A stretch of DNA of 64,000 bases from Canna indica (lineage: Eukaryota; Streptophyta; Magnoliopsida; Zingiberales; Cannaceae), in the NCBI GenBank assembly GCA_034359265.1, contig CP136890.1, forward strand, positions 91,599,501 through 91,663,500, written 5' to 3'. The position numbers were made by a program, and so were the translations under genes. Positions 41,959 to 54,272 of the stretch are shown here, piece after piece. The notes beneath the pieces are model-generated. The model did not search any database, was not told where the DNA came from, and saw only the letters and a program-made list of their open reading frames with translations. Within the stretch, counting starts at the first letter, position 1. Each line of letters starts with the position of its first letter.

Positions 41959-42817
41959 CAGGAGCGGCCTAAGGGTTATCAAGGCCTAAGGCAAAACTTT
42001 AACATGAGGCCTTTTATTTATTTAATAAATTAAATTAATATATATTTTTATATAAAATTTATTTTTTAAAGTTTTTTGAAATGAGTGTTTGAGGATGTCG
42101 GACATTGCTTTTATCTAGACTTGTGAACGATCGATCATTGGAGGCTTAGTCATTTAGAGCTGACGGATATAGAGAAGACGAAGAGTTCGAAGATGGGGCA
42201 AAAGTTTCATTCGGATAATATGCAATTACTTCAAACCTGATACATCTAATGACCCCCACGAATCATGACTCCCACATATCAATTCCACCGAGGAATGAAT
42301 TCTTCGGCGGAATTCAATTATCTGACAATTGTCGGATAATACATATCTTTTGTTTGTCTCTTTGCCTGTTTTAATTTCTCATTTTTCATTTCCTAAAAAT
42401 TAAAAGTTCTCTAAAATAGGATTATAACTTATGAACGGATAAGAAGATTTTTTTTTTTTACAAAATAAGAAGGTTAAATTGAGCCTATTTAATTTTATCA
42501 AATAGAAATTAATTGATTATGTACACAAACTCACTATCGAAAATAATTAATAAATAATAAAATAGCCAAAGGGTAATTAATGCAACACAAATAATAATTA
42601 AACATCAAATTAATTAATTAACCAAACCATAAAAATATCACACTCATCAAAACCACCCACTACACTCATTTATTTGCAATAACCTTTGACATTTAATCTC
42701 ATGCATGCATCAAATTACATGATTTAATCCTCATGCATCAAATTATAAGCAGGAATTGCTCATCCACGTGGGGCCTAAGGCAATGGCCTTATTGGCTTAG
42801 TGGATGAGCCGGCCCTA
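41959..42817. mobile_element. Non-autonomous hAT element, 859 bp
   Basis: Termini are CAGGAGCGGCCTAAGG and, in reverse complement, TAGGGCCGGCTCATCC. Near-perfect 8-bp duplications CAAATCGA/CAAATCAA sit at 41951-41958 and 42818-42825. Subterminal GGCCTAAGGC is inverted. The interior is AT-rich and non-coding. Confidence 0.75.
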
Positions 42818-42825
42818 CAAATCAA

Positions 42826-43045
42826 TAGATCATCAACAACAGTATAATTAACAAAATAAACATAATTCATCATATTATATATAAGTTAATAAATATTATC
42901 TATACATAATTCATAAGCATAAAATATAATTTAAAATTTTAAACGTAAAAAACTATAGTTCTTCTGGATGAGTTTTTATGTATTGATAACATTGCATAAT
43001 AGTATCATTGTCAGATGTATTAAAAATATCTTTTGGAACACCATC
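42826..43045. other. AT-rich junction between the hAT element and the LINE
   Basis: No feature was recognised. Confidence 0.3.
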
Positions 43046-45728
43046 TAGGGGGAGCTGATGGCCATCTTTAACGAGCTACACACCAACCCCACGGAGGTTC
43101 GAAGGATTAAGAAAGCAAACATTCCACTAATTCCTAAGAAGCCAAGAGCCAATAATGTTAGAGATTTGAGGCCTATCAGCTTGGAGCACAACATTATCAA
43201 TATCTTCTCCAAAATACTTGCTAGACGTTTATCTAAGCACATTGATGATATGATTGGCTCTAATCAGTGGGACTTCCGTCCAGGCCGCAACACTCTAGAC
43301 TCTTTTATGATAGTCTCTCAAATAATTTGGGCATCCAAATGTTGGAGGGAAGAAGGGATACTCACCAAGGTGAATTTCGAGAAGGCATTCGATTCCATAA
43401 TTAACTGGGATTTCTTATTGGATTTGTTATCGGCATAGGGTTTCCCGTATAGATGGATAATATGGATCAAGGACCTTCTCGAGACTTCAGAATCTTCCTT
43501 GATCATCAACGACAACATGGGCACACCCTTCCCACACAAGAGGAATCCACTCTCGCCTTACCTCTTCAACTTAGCTATCGATTGCCTCTCTTGCCTTATC
43601 GACAAGGCAGCTTCGAATGGACACAATGAGGGTGTTCTCCAGCATAGGGCTGAGGGAGGCATGACACACTCCTTATTTGCAGATGACTTGGTTTTATTTA
43701 GCTCTTGTGCCCCCGACAACATCCATAATCTTCAACGACTAGTGCACTTTTTTGAACTAGCGTCAGGCCTAAAGATGAATCTGCTCAAAACACGACTAAT
43801 GCACTTGGGAGGAAATCTCGCCTTTGCCGCCCCCTTCGCGGATATTTTTGGCTGCTCTGGAGGTGAACAACCGATTACTTACCTCAACCCGCCTCTACGT
43901 TATGGTGCACCAAGCAAGGATGACTGGAGAGACCTGATCTCAAAAATTGATCATCGATTAAACATCTGGCAAGGGAAAATTCTTTCGAGAGTGGGGAGCT
44001 TGACTTTGATTAACAATGTTATCACATCTCAGTCCGCGTACATGATCTTCATCTTTAAGGCACTTGGATGGGTGACCAAGACTATTGACATAAGATGTAG
44101 ATGCTTCTTCTAGATCGGGCATGACTTCCATAATGCTACTAGAAAGTGCCTAATTCGACGGGAGGACTTGACCCATTCCAAAGACGACAGGGGATTGAAT
44201 ATCCTTGATCTGAAAAAAGCACACAACCTGGCCAGGCTTGGGAGTTGGATCTAGAAACTCAACAACAAAAGACATTTACCATGGACACAGGTGGTTGACA
44301 AACTGCTGGGAGAGAGTACAACCAGATCCAATCAATGGAGGATACACGACCTCTCCCCAACTTGGAAAAACATTGCTAGGCTTCTGCCCTTCTTCGTTGC
44401 CAGCACCCGTCTTCAAGTTGGAGAGGGTACTAACATCAAACTGTGGACAGACAATTGGAACAGAGGAGATCGACTAGTAGACAAATACCACAACCTAATA
44501 CTCTATGGCCACCCAACCCAACATCACCATCACAGCTGCCAAATTGAAGGATGAGCAAGGGGCCTTTGCAGGTTGGGACTTGCATTTCTCATCCTTTGTC
44601 GACCTGATATCAACAATGAATCTTCTTCGGGACTTAAGCTCAGTTGAGAGCTCCTCCGGCGAGGATATGATGCTCTAGAAATGGACCAACGACAATTTCT
44701 TCTCAACCAAATCGTTTTATGGCCTACTCACATTTAGATGCATCAAGGACAAATTTTATCACTTCACTCGACAAAAGAATTTGACACCTAAAATATTGAT
44801 TTTCGGTTGGATCAAAACCACGAAAAGGCTACTCACAAAGGACAGACTTATCAGAATGGGTATACCGGTCGACGTCAACTACCCCCGTTTGCAACTTACA
44901 CCTAGAATCCCACGATCATATTGGTTGGCAGCACTTCTTGTGCAATTTGGGGGAGCTATGGTTCCCACTACAATGGAGACCGTGGAACCGCTATAGAACT
45001 CTTCAAGGAGATATAAGCCATTACAAATATCGAATACTCCTAACTTGGTGTTGGTTCAACTGGTATGAGAGGAATCTGTGATGCTTCCAAAACACGTCAA
45101 ATTCGATGCTCTCCCTTGCAATCATGGCTGCAATTTTTTTCACCCACTCAAGCTAGTATTTTGGTTTTTTGGTTGTGATGTATTTTGCTCTGGAAATGGA
45201 CCAGCGATAATTTCTTCTCAACCAAATCATTTTATTACCTACTCATATTTAGAGGCATCAAGGACATATTCTACCACTTCATATGGCAAAAGAATTTGGC
45301 ACCTAAGATATTGATTTTCGGTTGGACCGAAATTAGGAAAAGGTTACACACAAAGGGCATAATTGTCAGAAAGGGTATATTGATCGATGTCAACTGCCCC
45401 CTTTGCGACTTACACCCGGAATCCCACGATCACACTTTCAGGAGGTGCAGCATCTCCCAGGTTGGCTGGCAGTACTTTTTATGCAATTTTGGGGAGCTAT
45501 GGTTCCTACTACATTGGAGATCGTGGAATCGCTACAGAACTCTTCAGGGAAGCCATTACAAATATCAACTACTCCTAACTTGGTGCTAATTCAGCTAGTA
45601 TGAAAGGAATTTGCGATGCTTCCAAAACACGTCAAATTCGATGATCTCCCTTGCAATCACGGCTGCAATTTTTTTCACCCTCTCAAGCTAGTATTTTGGT
45701 TTTTTTGGTTGTGATGTATTTTACTTTT
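43046..45728 (+). pseudogene. L1-type LINE, 3' portion of ORF2 (RT and zf-RVT), 5'-truncated and broken
   Basis: The frame enters in the RT domain: KKANIPLIPKKPRANNVRDL, RPISLEHNIINIFSKILA, FRPGRNTLDS, KVNFEKAFDS (the usual Asp of DFEKAFD is Asn). After a stop at 43436 it continues with SPYLFNLAIDCLS and the catalytic box SLFADDLVLFSS near 43680. The thumb follows (GQGKILSRVGSLTLINNV-like), then a stop near 44112, WTDNWNRGDRL near 44450, and a zf-RVT segment (ILIFGWIKTTKRLLTKDRLI). The last part is present twice in tandem (44671-45185 and 45186-45728). Stops and frameshifts show it is dead. 5' truncation is typical of LINE insertions. Confidence 0.85.
44671..45728 (+). repeat. 515-bp tandem duplication of the LINE 3' end
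   Basis: TGCTCTAGAAATGGACCAAC at 44671 recurs as TGCTCTGGAAATGGACCAGC at 45186. The order of all later phrases, through the CACGTCAAATTCGATG and TATTTTGGTTTTTTGG words, is kept. The copies have diverged by many substitutions, so the duplication is old. Confidence 0.85.
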
Positions 45729-45827
45729 TTGAGAGATGGTATGTCTCTCTTCACTCACCTCTGTTTTTCAACCCCCTCCTTACTTGTATTCTTTCAACCC
45801 TCTTGAAATGAATGCAAGAGGGTTACA

Positions 45828-46360
45828 ATGATGCTTTTGTCATTAATGAATTTAGGAATTGAAAAAAAGAAAGAGAAAATAGATGGTCCTAATAATTTGT
45901 GCAATCAAGCTCTAAGTAAATTTGAGACAGAGTTGAGTCAAGGACATCACCTTAGAACAATTGTAGATAAACAAACAAAACAAACTCCAAGTGACTATCA
46001 AGTTTTTTTAGCAAACTTTTGCTTGCATCTATTGAAAGTGTTGTCTTCTTCTAAGACATTGTTATATATCTTTAGATAAAACATGTGAATCAAAACATAC
46101 GGGCAGAAGATGTAAGAAGAAAGGGACTTAAACATGATATTTTGTTACTTAACTACTGGAAGATCGGTGTCACACCTACATCAGAAAGTCAATGCAATGC
46201 TGGCATCTAAAAGAGTATTTGTCAGAGTGTTGTTAAGGGTGTTGCTAATATTGAAGCACAAATAGCCTATAGGTGATAAAATGCACTAAGTAGAGAGTTG
46301 GTAGGTCAACCATCAAATGCAGCTGAGGCAAGAATGTTTTCCACCCCACGAGGACCACGA
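45828..46360 (+). pseudogene. Possible hAT-related zinc-finger/DUF4371 remnant
   Basis: An 83-codon frame contains SKFETELSQGHHLRTIVDKQ followed by TKQTPSDYQVFL, which resembles the start of plant DUF4371/hAT-like proteins (conserved KQS-x-YR-LTASVD region). The rest is out of frame. Support is weak and no termini were seen. Confidence 0.25.
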
Positions 46361-46841
46361 TGCTTCGATCAGTTTTTTTTTTCATTTGTCTTCGTCAGAG
46401 CCAATTGCAAATGGATCAGTAAGATGAGGATCGTACGAACAATCATGAGGAAGAGCTAACAACAAATCCCCGAGGCAAAACTTCTGATCATTCCCCTGAG
46501 TCCGTTCACAAGATTCACACGGAAATGGAAAATTTTCCAACAATTCAAGTAACTAAGTAAGGTGTGTTGAAATAATCAGAGGACTAATCCTCTAATCATA
46601 ACTCAAATGATAGTGAGACAAAATAAGACACTCTTTTTCCAGCAATCATTTAGCAAAACTGAAATTAAAACAGTTCTACATCCATGTATTCTCTTTTTTT
46701 TTTGTTTATATAATATCAATACACACCAACTTATGGGACATGATCATAATTTGAGGACAGAATCTGTTCATTAAAACAAACTTTGACTATACTCACAACC
46801 CAAACTAAGTTACCAAGTACTTGGGGCTCCAGCAGCAGGAT
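46361..46841. other. 3' flank of the NOI-like gene
   Basis: No gene was seen. The minus-strand 3' UTR of the NOI-like gene should lie in the right part. Confidence 0.35.
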
Positions 46842-49800
46842 TCAGCCACAGCACAACCACTTCCGCTGCAACCAAAGCAGCTAAGTATTTAGAAAACATC
46901 GGAAAAATTTAGCTAGCTTATGTTGTATGCCATGATAAAGAAATAGGACAAGATAGCTTTAAATGAGCGAGAACATTTAGCAAAATTTTGAAGGATTGGG
47001 GAATAAAAGGACAACTAAATAGGGCCCTACACTTTTTCTTGAATACTGATAAGTGTCATCTGCTTGTAGACCACCTACATCTTTTCTTGTGGGTGTAGAC
47101 GGTGTGCCGGTACCTGTTTTCTTCTCATCTCGAGCTTTGTTGAATATCATTGTGAACCCTTCTGCTGATGCAGGATTGTTTACATCCCACTCTCCAAACT
47201 TGGGCAGCGGTTGACCCTTCTCCTGATGCACTCAAAAATATTCTCAAAGACCTTAAACAGCTAGGAAAAATCAGGTTTAAACTGACAATTGGCAAGAAAG
47301 AAGACTGAAACAACAGCTATAGTTACGCAATCAATAAACAGTTAAGCTTCCAGAACATGTTCTACTCAAAAGACATGCAGGAAATAACAAAAGTGAAGGA
47401 ATAGTCATTTGAGAAAACATTGTACTATGAAGATATACATTTGGTGCTGATGATAAGGATCTTTTCTCTTGTTGATGAATAATCACACCAAAAGTCATTA
47501 CTTCTAGCTAGAGCTATTTTCATATCTTTCACCAATTATCTAAGTGGTGCATCTTAATTCTCCTTAGGTCACGCCCATATAACCTTAAACGAACCTACTT
47601 ATTTTATCCTTTACCAATACAATCTCAACATCCTTCTATCAGCAACTATAATCAATGTGAGAATGTGGCTTGAGTGCTTTTGAAAGTTGCAGATCCTCAG
47701 CACAACGGCAATGACGTATGAAACTCTAGCATATGTTGAATGTATTGCCAGTTCAAAAGAAATTTTTTTAATTGGCATCAAAGGATAATTTTTAGAACAA
47801 AGAGAAAATAAAATTAATTACAGAATGACAGTCAATAGACAATTGTATATAGTTCCACAGTACAAAAGCAGTGGGCCAGCATGGAGTTAGAAAACTTATC
47901 AAAAGTGCTTCTTTCAAGTACAATTAGTTTTATTCATTCAAGCATTTGTATTAACCTATAGTTATTTTATTTTCATTGATCCTTGCCCTGTGTAAAGGAG
48001 CTTATTGCAAGTGGTCCATGCCTTTCTTGAGTAAATTTTAATTTGCCTTCATGTTGGACTTCTATTTCACTTTACCACTAGCAAGCACAATAACCCTCTT
48101 TATAACCCAGCGTGACAAAGCAGAAGTTCATGCATACAACAGAAGCATAATGCTTTCTTATCAGAAAGTGTACTTTAATGTAGGAGATATTAACAAGATG
48201 ATTCAAAGAAGTAGGTAATGTTCATACTGTCCATGTAGGCTCAAATTCCATCTGTTCTTGCATAATTAATTCTGAAGGATATAATATGATAAAGGTTAAC
48301 ACTTCTATAACATCAGCAAAAGAAAAACTAATATGCTTATTTGGTTAAACAATATCATCGTTAGAAAAATCTATTCGTTCCAAATTTCCATCTCGGACTG
48401 GGAAAAAAACCCATTTGACCTGATCCAAAACATGATCCGACCTGAAATTTTATGTTTATGGTCAGTTTTCAGGTTTTTTCTTTGAAAATTTGGGTATCAT
48501 ACCCGACCGAAATCCAATTCTGTAAGAGTGCAAAAAGTATGTGTGACCTGACATGCAACATGAACTTGTTGCAGCTGACCTGACCCACAAATGTGTTTCA
48601 GTCATTTTTCGGGCACTAAAATCTCCGACATGAACATTTTGGGTTAGTTTGGAACTTTGGATTCCAGCTGTAATCCAACCTGAGCTAGTCCAGCCCCTAC
48701 TTTCATCAACTCCACCTAACTGACAATAGTAAATTGCAACTCCTTAAAGATTTGGGTTTTATCAATACTGCTATTTTTGTTCTTTAGGTAAAGTAGAACT
48801 ATCTTGTCAATAGGCATACTAGTTTCCTTCTTGAATCTCTACCCTTTTCCTTGCTATATAATTTAAATTCGAGCTCAATATTTTCATTTAAAGTTTCAAT
48901 AGGTAATTTCCTGCTGAAGGCACATTTAAACTCTTAAATAGGTAGAGGAAAAATTGTTGCCTGTTCATAGTGCAAAGATAGTGAACATACTTGAATCATT
49001 TGTAGACAAATAACCATACGAAGGAATCCTAGAAACTAGAAAGCTAGCAGAATGTAATCTGTTTCAATTGCAATATAAGAACATTTAATACAAATATAAA
49101 TACTTTTGAGTCTTGGCATGTCAGCCTCACGTTGCAATTTATATAACATAAATACTTGTTATTTTTTATTACTTATTAATTCTTATATAAAAATCATGAA
49201 TCAACCGACTGTGCGACTGGAACAGATGATATATGGTAGGCAATGGTGGAGAAGTCCCATATCAGATTACACTGAGGATGGAAGTTGCTCTAAATGAATG
49301 TTAAGGCAGTTTATCATATTAAAGATAAATAAAGATCTAGAAACATATTTTTCTTATAGCTTCCAAAATGAGATCCTAACACAGTGTAGGCTCAAATGAA
49401 AAACACCCTAATGGGGTGTTTACTTACTTGTTTTTCATACGATTAAAAAAAGTTTCACTTATGCATTAATGTTTTTGCAGTGACAACTATTTTGTTGTCT
49501 CAGATGTCCAAAGATGCCAAAATGACTTCACCTATTGAGCAAGTAAAAAATGTAAAATAGCTTCTACATTGCTCCAAAGCAACTTGCAGATGATACTAAT
49601 AACAACATGGACTATACAACCAAAATAAGAAGCAAATATGCAACTAAACTCTTTCTATTCTATGTCAAAATTATGCACTGGTCAATATAGATGCTTCTTT
49701 CTATTCTATGTGCATTAAGATAATCATTTTAGAAGAAGAAATATCTGCTGTGTATGCTGACAAGCAGTCTCTTAATATACATCGCACTGTATTTTAAACA

Positions 49801-51259
49801 CAGTAAAGTTTGAGCAGATAACTACAGTAATCACAAAACTTATTTGCATTTGTAAAGAAATATTAACATGTAAACATTGCAAAAGTCAAACTTAAGAAGG
49901 TATGAATGGAAGTCTAGAACTAGAAACAAGCTTGTAAGAAGATAGAGCTCCAATAAGTTAAATAGCTGGAATAAAACTGGTATTCCCATCGTGAACAAGA
50001 ATTCCAATTTCTAATACATGACTCTTACTATGCAAAGGAGATATGAGGTGTGATCTCTGATGGGGGTATAGAAGTAAAAAGAAAGGAAAATATGATAGGT
50101 AGAGCCTGGGTCTGCATCGAAGAATTGAATTGGTTGATGCTGCAATTGCTGAAAAAGAAGTGGTAATTGAAGACTTCAGCCGTCTTCAGTTCATCTGGAG
50201 ATATATAATAACGCGGCATCTAACTACTGCTAGGAATAAGACAAGTTGATCATTCTGACTCGTAATATGATATATGTAGACGAATACTGTAAATTGACTA
50301 GCAGAAATCTGAAAATAGGTATATTACATATAAACAAATGCAATATCATGTCCAACTTTATTTCTTTATCACCGAGAAAAGAAAAAGGATAGTAAAAAGG
50401 GCAATCACAGAAGACTCTCTCCGAACATGGAATGGGGAAGGTTTATGCGCATAGCTTTACCCATCCAAGAGGTTTTCTTTGACTTGAATTTTGCCTCTTA
50501 GGTCACCATGGAGCACCCTTGTTATTGCACATGATGAGAAGGACGAAGTGTATGGAAATAATATTAACTGACTCATTATATATTATACGACTGAGCTTAC
50601 AGCCAACAAACAATTGATCTGGCTTTTACCAATTCAAGCATCAAGGCAATTTGGCGGACTTGAAAAGCTTTCGTGGAGAATAATTTTTTTCTTAGCACTT
50701 AGGATACTGATACTCGCTTCAGATTATCCACTTTGTAGTCTTGAGCACACAAAATCTCTCTTGGATAAGAGGATGTAAGCTCCCATACCAAACCTTAAAT
50801 TTCCCAGATCACTATATCATAAGTAGAAATTAAAACAACTGAATTCATCAGTCAACAACGAGCAGAACTGACAGCGAACCAAAAATGCACACATTTTATA
50901 CCATCACAGTGAAATATATAACGGTTCCATACTAACAACTCTTAGAATCAAACACAATTTATAAATCTCGGAAAACGGCTATCATCCATCCGGAACTTTT
51001 CTGTGGATCCCCAAATGCAAGCCGTCATCTCGGAATTTTCTCTGACTTAATAATTCTGAGAAGAAATTTCTAACAATCCTTCCACAATCAAAAACAAATC
51101 CACCAAGTTTCAGAAACGAAAAAAGGTAAATTTTTTGCACCTCCGGGTTGCAAAACATCAAAGTTCGGAAGTTAAACCGATAGACAAAATAATGATGAGC
51201 TGATGAGAAAAGCATGCACAAGAAAACTGGATGAGCTGAGGATCGCTTACCGACTCCAT
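46842..51259 (-). CDS. NOI/RIN4-like protein (AvrRpt-cleavage domain), three coding exons
   Basis: Exons: 51251-51259 (9 nt, Met-Glu-Ser), 47031-47222 (192 nt), 46842-46865 (24 nt), giving 74 aa. The core PLPKFGEWDVNNPASAEGFT then MIFNKARDEKK is the NOI motif, containing the PKFGxWD site that bacterial AvrRpt2-type proteases cleave in RIN4. The C-terminus RKWLCCG carries the Cys pair typical of palmitoylated, membrane-anchored NOI proteins. RIN4/NOI proteins sit at the plasma membrane and act in immunity and vesicle traffic. Exon 1 ends TCG|GTAAGC. The exon 2 donor (AGT|GTAGGG) is weaker and was chosen because it gives the expected C-terminus in frame. Intron 1 is about 4.0 kb. No damage is seen. 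Confidence 0.82.
47223..51250. other. First intron of the NOI-like gene
   Basis: This AT-rich intron has no bounded transposon that could be proved. Bases 48390-48700 show CCGACCTGA/TCAGGTT-type words in both orientations, perhaps a decayed MITE. No exon of another gene was recognised. Confidence 0.4.
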
Positions 51260-52447
51260 AATCGACGAAATCGGATGCCAAGAAGCGCAAGGGAAGAGAT
51301 CGGCGAAGAGGCAAGGCGGAAGAGATAGTAATAGTGAGGAACGAGAGCGACTGCCTGTCTATCTCCCCTTTTTCTTCAATCGAGTGATAAAATACATAAA
51401 CCTTCGGCGATATATTCTATTCCGTCAGTCTTCCCGCACCCGCATCCTTTACTCACCCACTGCATTATTTTATCTGCCCCTCGTCCACCAGTGGGGCCTA
51501 CATGGCTATTGTCCAACGATAGTATGGGTAAGGAGAGGGCACAACCAAATAGGAGCGAGAAATCTTCCCATTTCCAAACCCAAGTACCGGTCGTCCGTGT
51601 ATTCTAACAACAACGGCGCGTTTGTCCTCGTCGTCTCCACGGCGCATCGGCGGGCCGTCGGATCTTCGCGATCGCGCTTTACGATGCGTGAGTGCCGATA
51701 CTCGACGGCGGAGGCCCGATTTCTTCGGCGTCGAGTCACTCGTCTTGGGCTGGCGGGGCCCGCTTGTCCCCGTCCCCCACCCCGCTAAAGATTCCGGGGT
51801 TTGGTTGGCTGACAGCGGAAGCCGACCCAGTGTGACGGTGCGGTGGGGTCCTCCACCCGTTGTCCTCCCGGGGCAAGTCGGTGGCGTAGTGGGTGGATCG
51901 TCTCTACGTCGCCGTATTCCGTCCGGAGAGAAAACGCGCGGCGGTGATTGCATCGTATGAACGCACGACGGTCACCATATCGTGCGTATCACGTACTACT
52001 ATTCCACAACTCTCCACTGCACAGCCTGGTAGTACACCGATTGGCCATTAATGTCTTTGACTTTGGCCAAGTAAAAGCATGTGCTGGCTTGGTTGGTATT
52101 TGGTTTGGCCTAATTGAAGAAAAAGCCAAGGATTTGGGATTTAAGATCGATTCCAATGGAAACGGTTTTGGTCAGATTAATTGATTTTTGCTTAATTTCC
52201 TTATTAGTCCGGTTTTGAATTGTTTCGTAGCTGATGCTGCTGCTACTGTGAATGAACTCTTGATGGCCCCAAGAAGTTCCTGTTGTTGCAATGGCCATTG
52301 CTCTCCTCAGTCACTAATACCTCTTAGTATGTTTTCCTTTGCAAATGTTTGATTTTTTTATGAAAAAAAATCCTTGTATTTATGATAAGAGGTGAGAAAT
52401 ATAAATTAAAAAGAGAGAAAAAAATGTACAAAAGTTATAAAGAGAAT
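51260..52447. promoter_or_regulatory. 5' UTR, promoter and GC-rich upstream region of the NOI-like gene
   Basis: The minus-strand leader runs up from 51260. An AATATAT TATA-like box lies near 51409-51416 and predicts a start near 51380. Bases 51590-51960 are GC-rich and open in several frames on both strands, but no frame resembles a known protein, so no gene is called. Confidence 0.35.
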
Positions 52448-52489
52448 GGTTAATTACACTATATATTTTAAACTTTACTTCTTATTTGG

Positions 52490-52920
52490 ATGAGATGAAG
52501 CATGGTTTAGTAATGTATAATATGGTATGATATTGTATAGTATGATACTGTAAAAATTATTATCTTATTTGAAAGGATGATATGGTATGGTATGGTTAAA
52601 TGATAGTAGTTATGGAGGAGAACGGCGTCTTGGCTAAGCCGATCAAGAATGATAAATAAAAATTTAATATGATATAGGTATATAAAGGGCATAAGAGAAA
52701 TTATAAATTTTGATTGATGATATTTTAGAAATAAAATTTCATGAAATCATGAGAAATCACCAAATCCATGATTTAAAAACTTGGCCAAAATTTATGATTT
52801 TCAAACCATGAGATTACCATACCATACCATACCATGATCATTTATTAATAGTCTTCCTAAACATAAAATTAAATCATATCATACCATGATAAACCATACT
52901 CTACCATAAAACAAACAAGG
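52490..52920. repeat. ATGGTATGGTATGG-rich inverted repeat, likely a MITE in the left TIR
   Basis: GCATGGTTTAGTAATG and ATGGTATGGTATGG on the left face ACCATACCATACCATG and GATAAACCATACTC on the right. It interrupts the left arm of the surrounding element: the right arm reads on without it. Exact ends were not fixed. Confidence 0.5.
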
Positions 52921-53199
52921 TTATGGTCTTCCCAATTTTGACCTGAACTTTCATTTGTATCAATAGTATACTTCTATTTTTAATTTGTATCAATAATATC
53001 CTCTCGTCAAGTAACTGTGAGTCTTGCCTTTTAACTGCTGCCGTGGCATTGCATATGTGTACCAGCATTAAAGTAACACATAAAATTTGAATAAAAAATG
53101 AACCCACGACCAAGTCATTACGCCACACCAGCAACAAAATTTAATCTAAATTAAAAATTAAAAAAATTACACGTCATCTAAAAATTAATCATGTGTTAG

Positions 53200-53655
53200 C
53201 TTCATCTTCTCTGCCAACTTCACTCGAGCCTGAGAACTAACCCCACCGCCCTCTCTGTCGCTTCTCTCTAACTGCACTAGCTTCTCCACCACGCCCGTCC
53301 TCGCGTCTGCCACTTTCCCGTACACTGTCTTCACCACGTTCCAAGCACGACGACCACCTAGCTTAGCAAGGACATTCTATCTACGACGTCTCCTTTACCA
53401 ACCTTCTCCACCGTGGGGCGGCGGCAAGTACCACGACCTTGACGGAGGCACCCATGGGCAATCTTTGGTCGTACAACAAGGTGACGGAGGAAGGGCCACA
53501 GGGCCTGCCCATCAGGACGCCACCACGACGGAGGGCAGCGAGTGGGGTGGCGGGCTCGAGGGTGACGAAAGAGAGAGACATGCTCACTTGCTTATGAGCG
53601 GGAGCAAAAGAGAGACACAGTTGCCGCCATGGATCTCAGGGTCATTAAGGCTCTC

Positions 53656-53687
<32 letters not shown>

Positions 53688-53850
53688 GTGGTCTTGGTCG
53701 TCTGTGTCATGGTCCTAGTGATGATCATGGTCGTTGCCATAGCCGTGCTTTTTCTTGATGGTGTTCTTTATCTTATTCACCTTTTCCTTGACCTCTGGCT
53801 TCTTCTCGTGGTGTTCCTCTTCAGCCCCAGTGGCTACAAACACAAATCAT
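53200..53850 (-). pseudogene. LTI65/RD29B (CAP160)-like gene fragment, captured
   Basis: On the minus strand, ATGAEEE then HHEKKPEVKEKVNKIKNTI then KKKHGYGNDHDHH, a stop, and an Asp-rich run from a CAT/ATG microsatellite resemble the N-terminal region of LTI65/RD29-type desiccation proteins. Further down, 53200-53370 reads KTVYGKVADARTGVVEKLVQ, the repeated VY-KVA motif of that family. The same block is present in the right TIR in opposite orientation (about 55330-55550, plus strand). Frames are broken. Other Lys-rich stress proteins such as dehydrins remain possible. Confidence 0.5.
53656..53688. repeat. (CAT)n microsatellite
   Basis: About ten CAT units lie in the Asp-rich part of the LTI65-like fragment. 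Confidence 0.9.
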
Positions 53851-53855
53851 TCATT

Positions 53856-54180
53856 CACTACAACACAATTGACCTATAGAGATAAATTATATTTTTGTTT
53901 CTAAATCTTCACATTTAAAGACTAATAGACACAAAATATGTTCCTAATTAGCCTCTAAAGATATATAGAAACAACAACAACAGAGTCACTTAATTGATTT
54001 GACTCTAAGCTATTGAAACACCAGCAACATAGTCACTTAATTGATCTGACTCTAAAGCTATTTTTAAAGACTAATTAGGGACAAAATTTGTGGTTATTAG
54101 TATCTAAATATGAAGATTTAGAAATAAAAATTTAATTTGTCTCTAATTATGTGTCTCTATAGGCCGATTGTGTTGTAGTG
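53856..54180. mobile_element. Mini-CACTA, 325 bp
   Basis: Termini are CACTACAACACAATTGACC and, in reverse complement, CACTACAACACAATCGGCC. The 3-bp duplication ATT sits on both sides (53853-53855, 54181-54183). The interior is largely self-complementary (AGAAACAAAAATATAA-like arms). It is non-autonomous and belongs to a different family from CACTA-1/2. Confidence 0.85.
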
Positions 54181-54272
54181 ATTAAAGAGGCAAAACTCAA
54201 AAGTAAAAGCAATTACTTATAACATATCAAGATCATATTATTAGAGATTGAAGTTAATTTGAGACGCATTAC

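Noticed and set aside
51498..51960. Open frames of 110-150 codons on both strands
   Set aside because: GC-rich upstream sequence of the NOI-like gene; no recognisable domain, and the overlap on both strands suggests composition.
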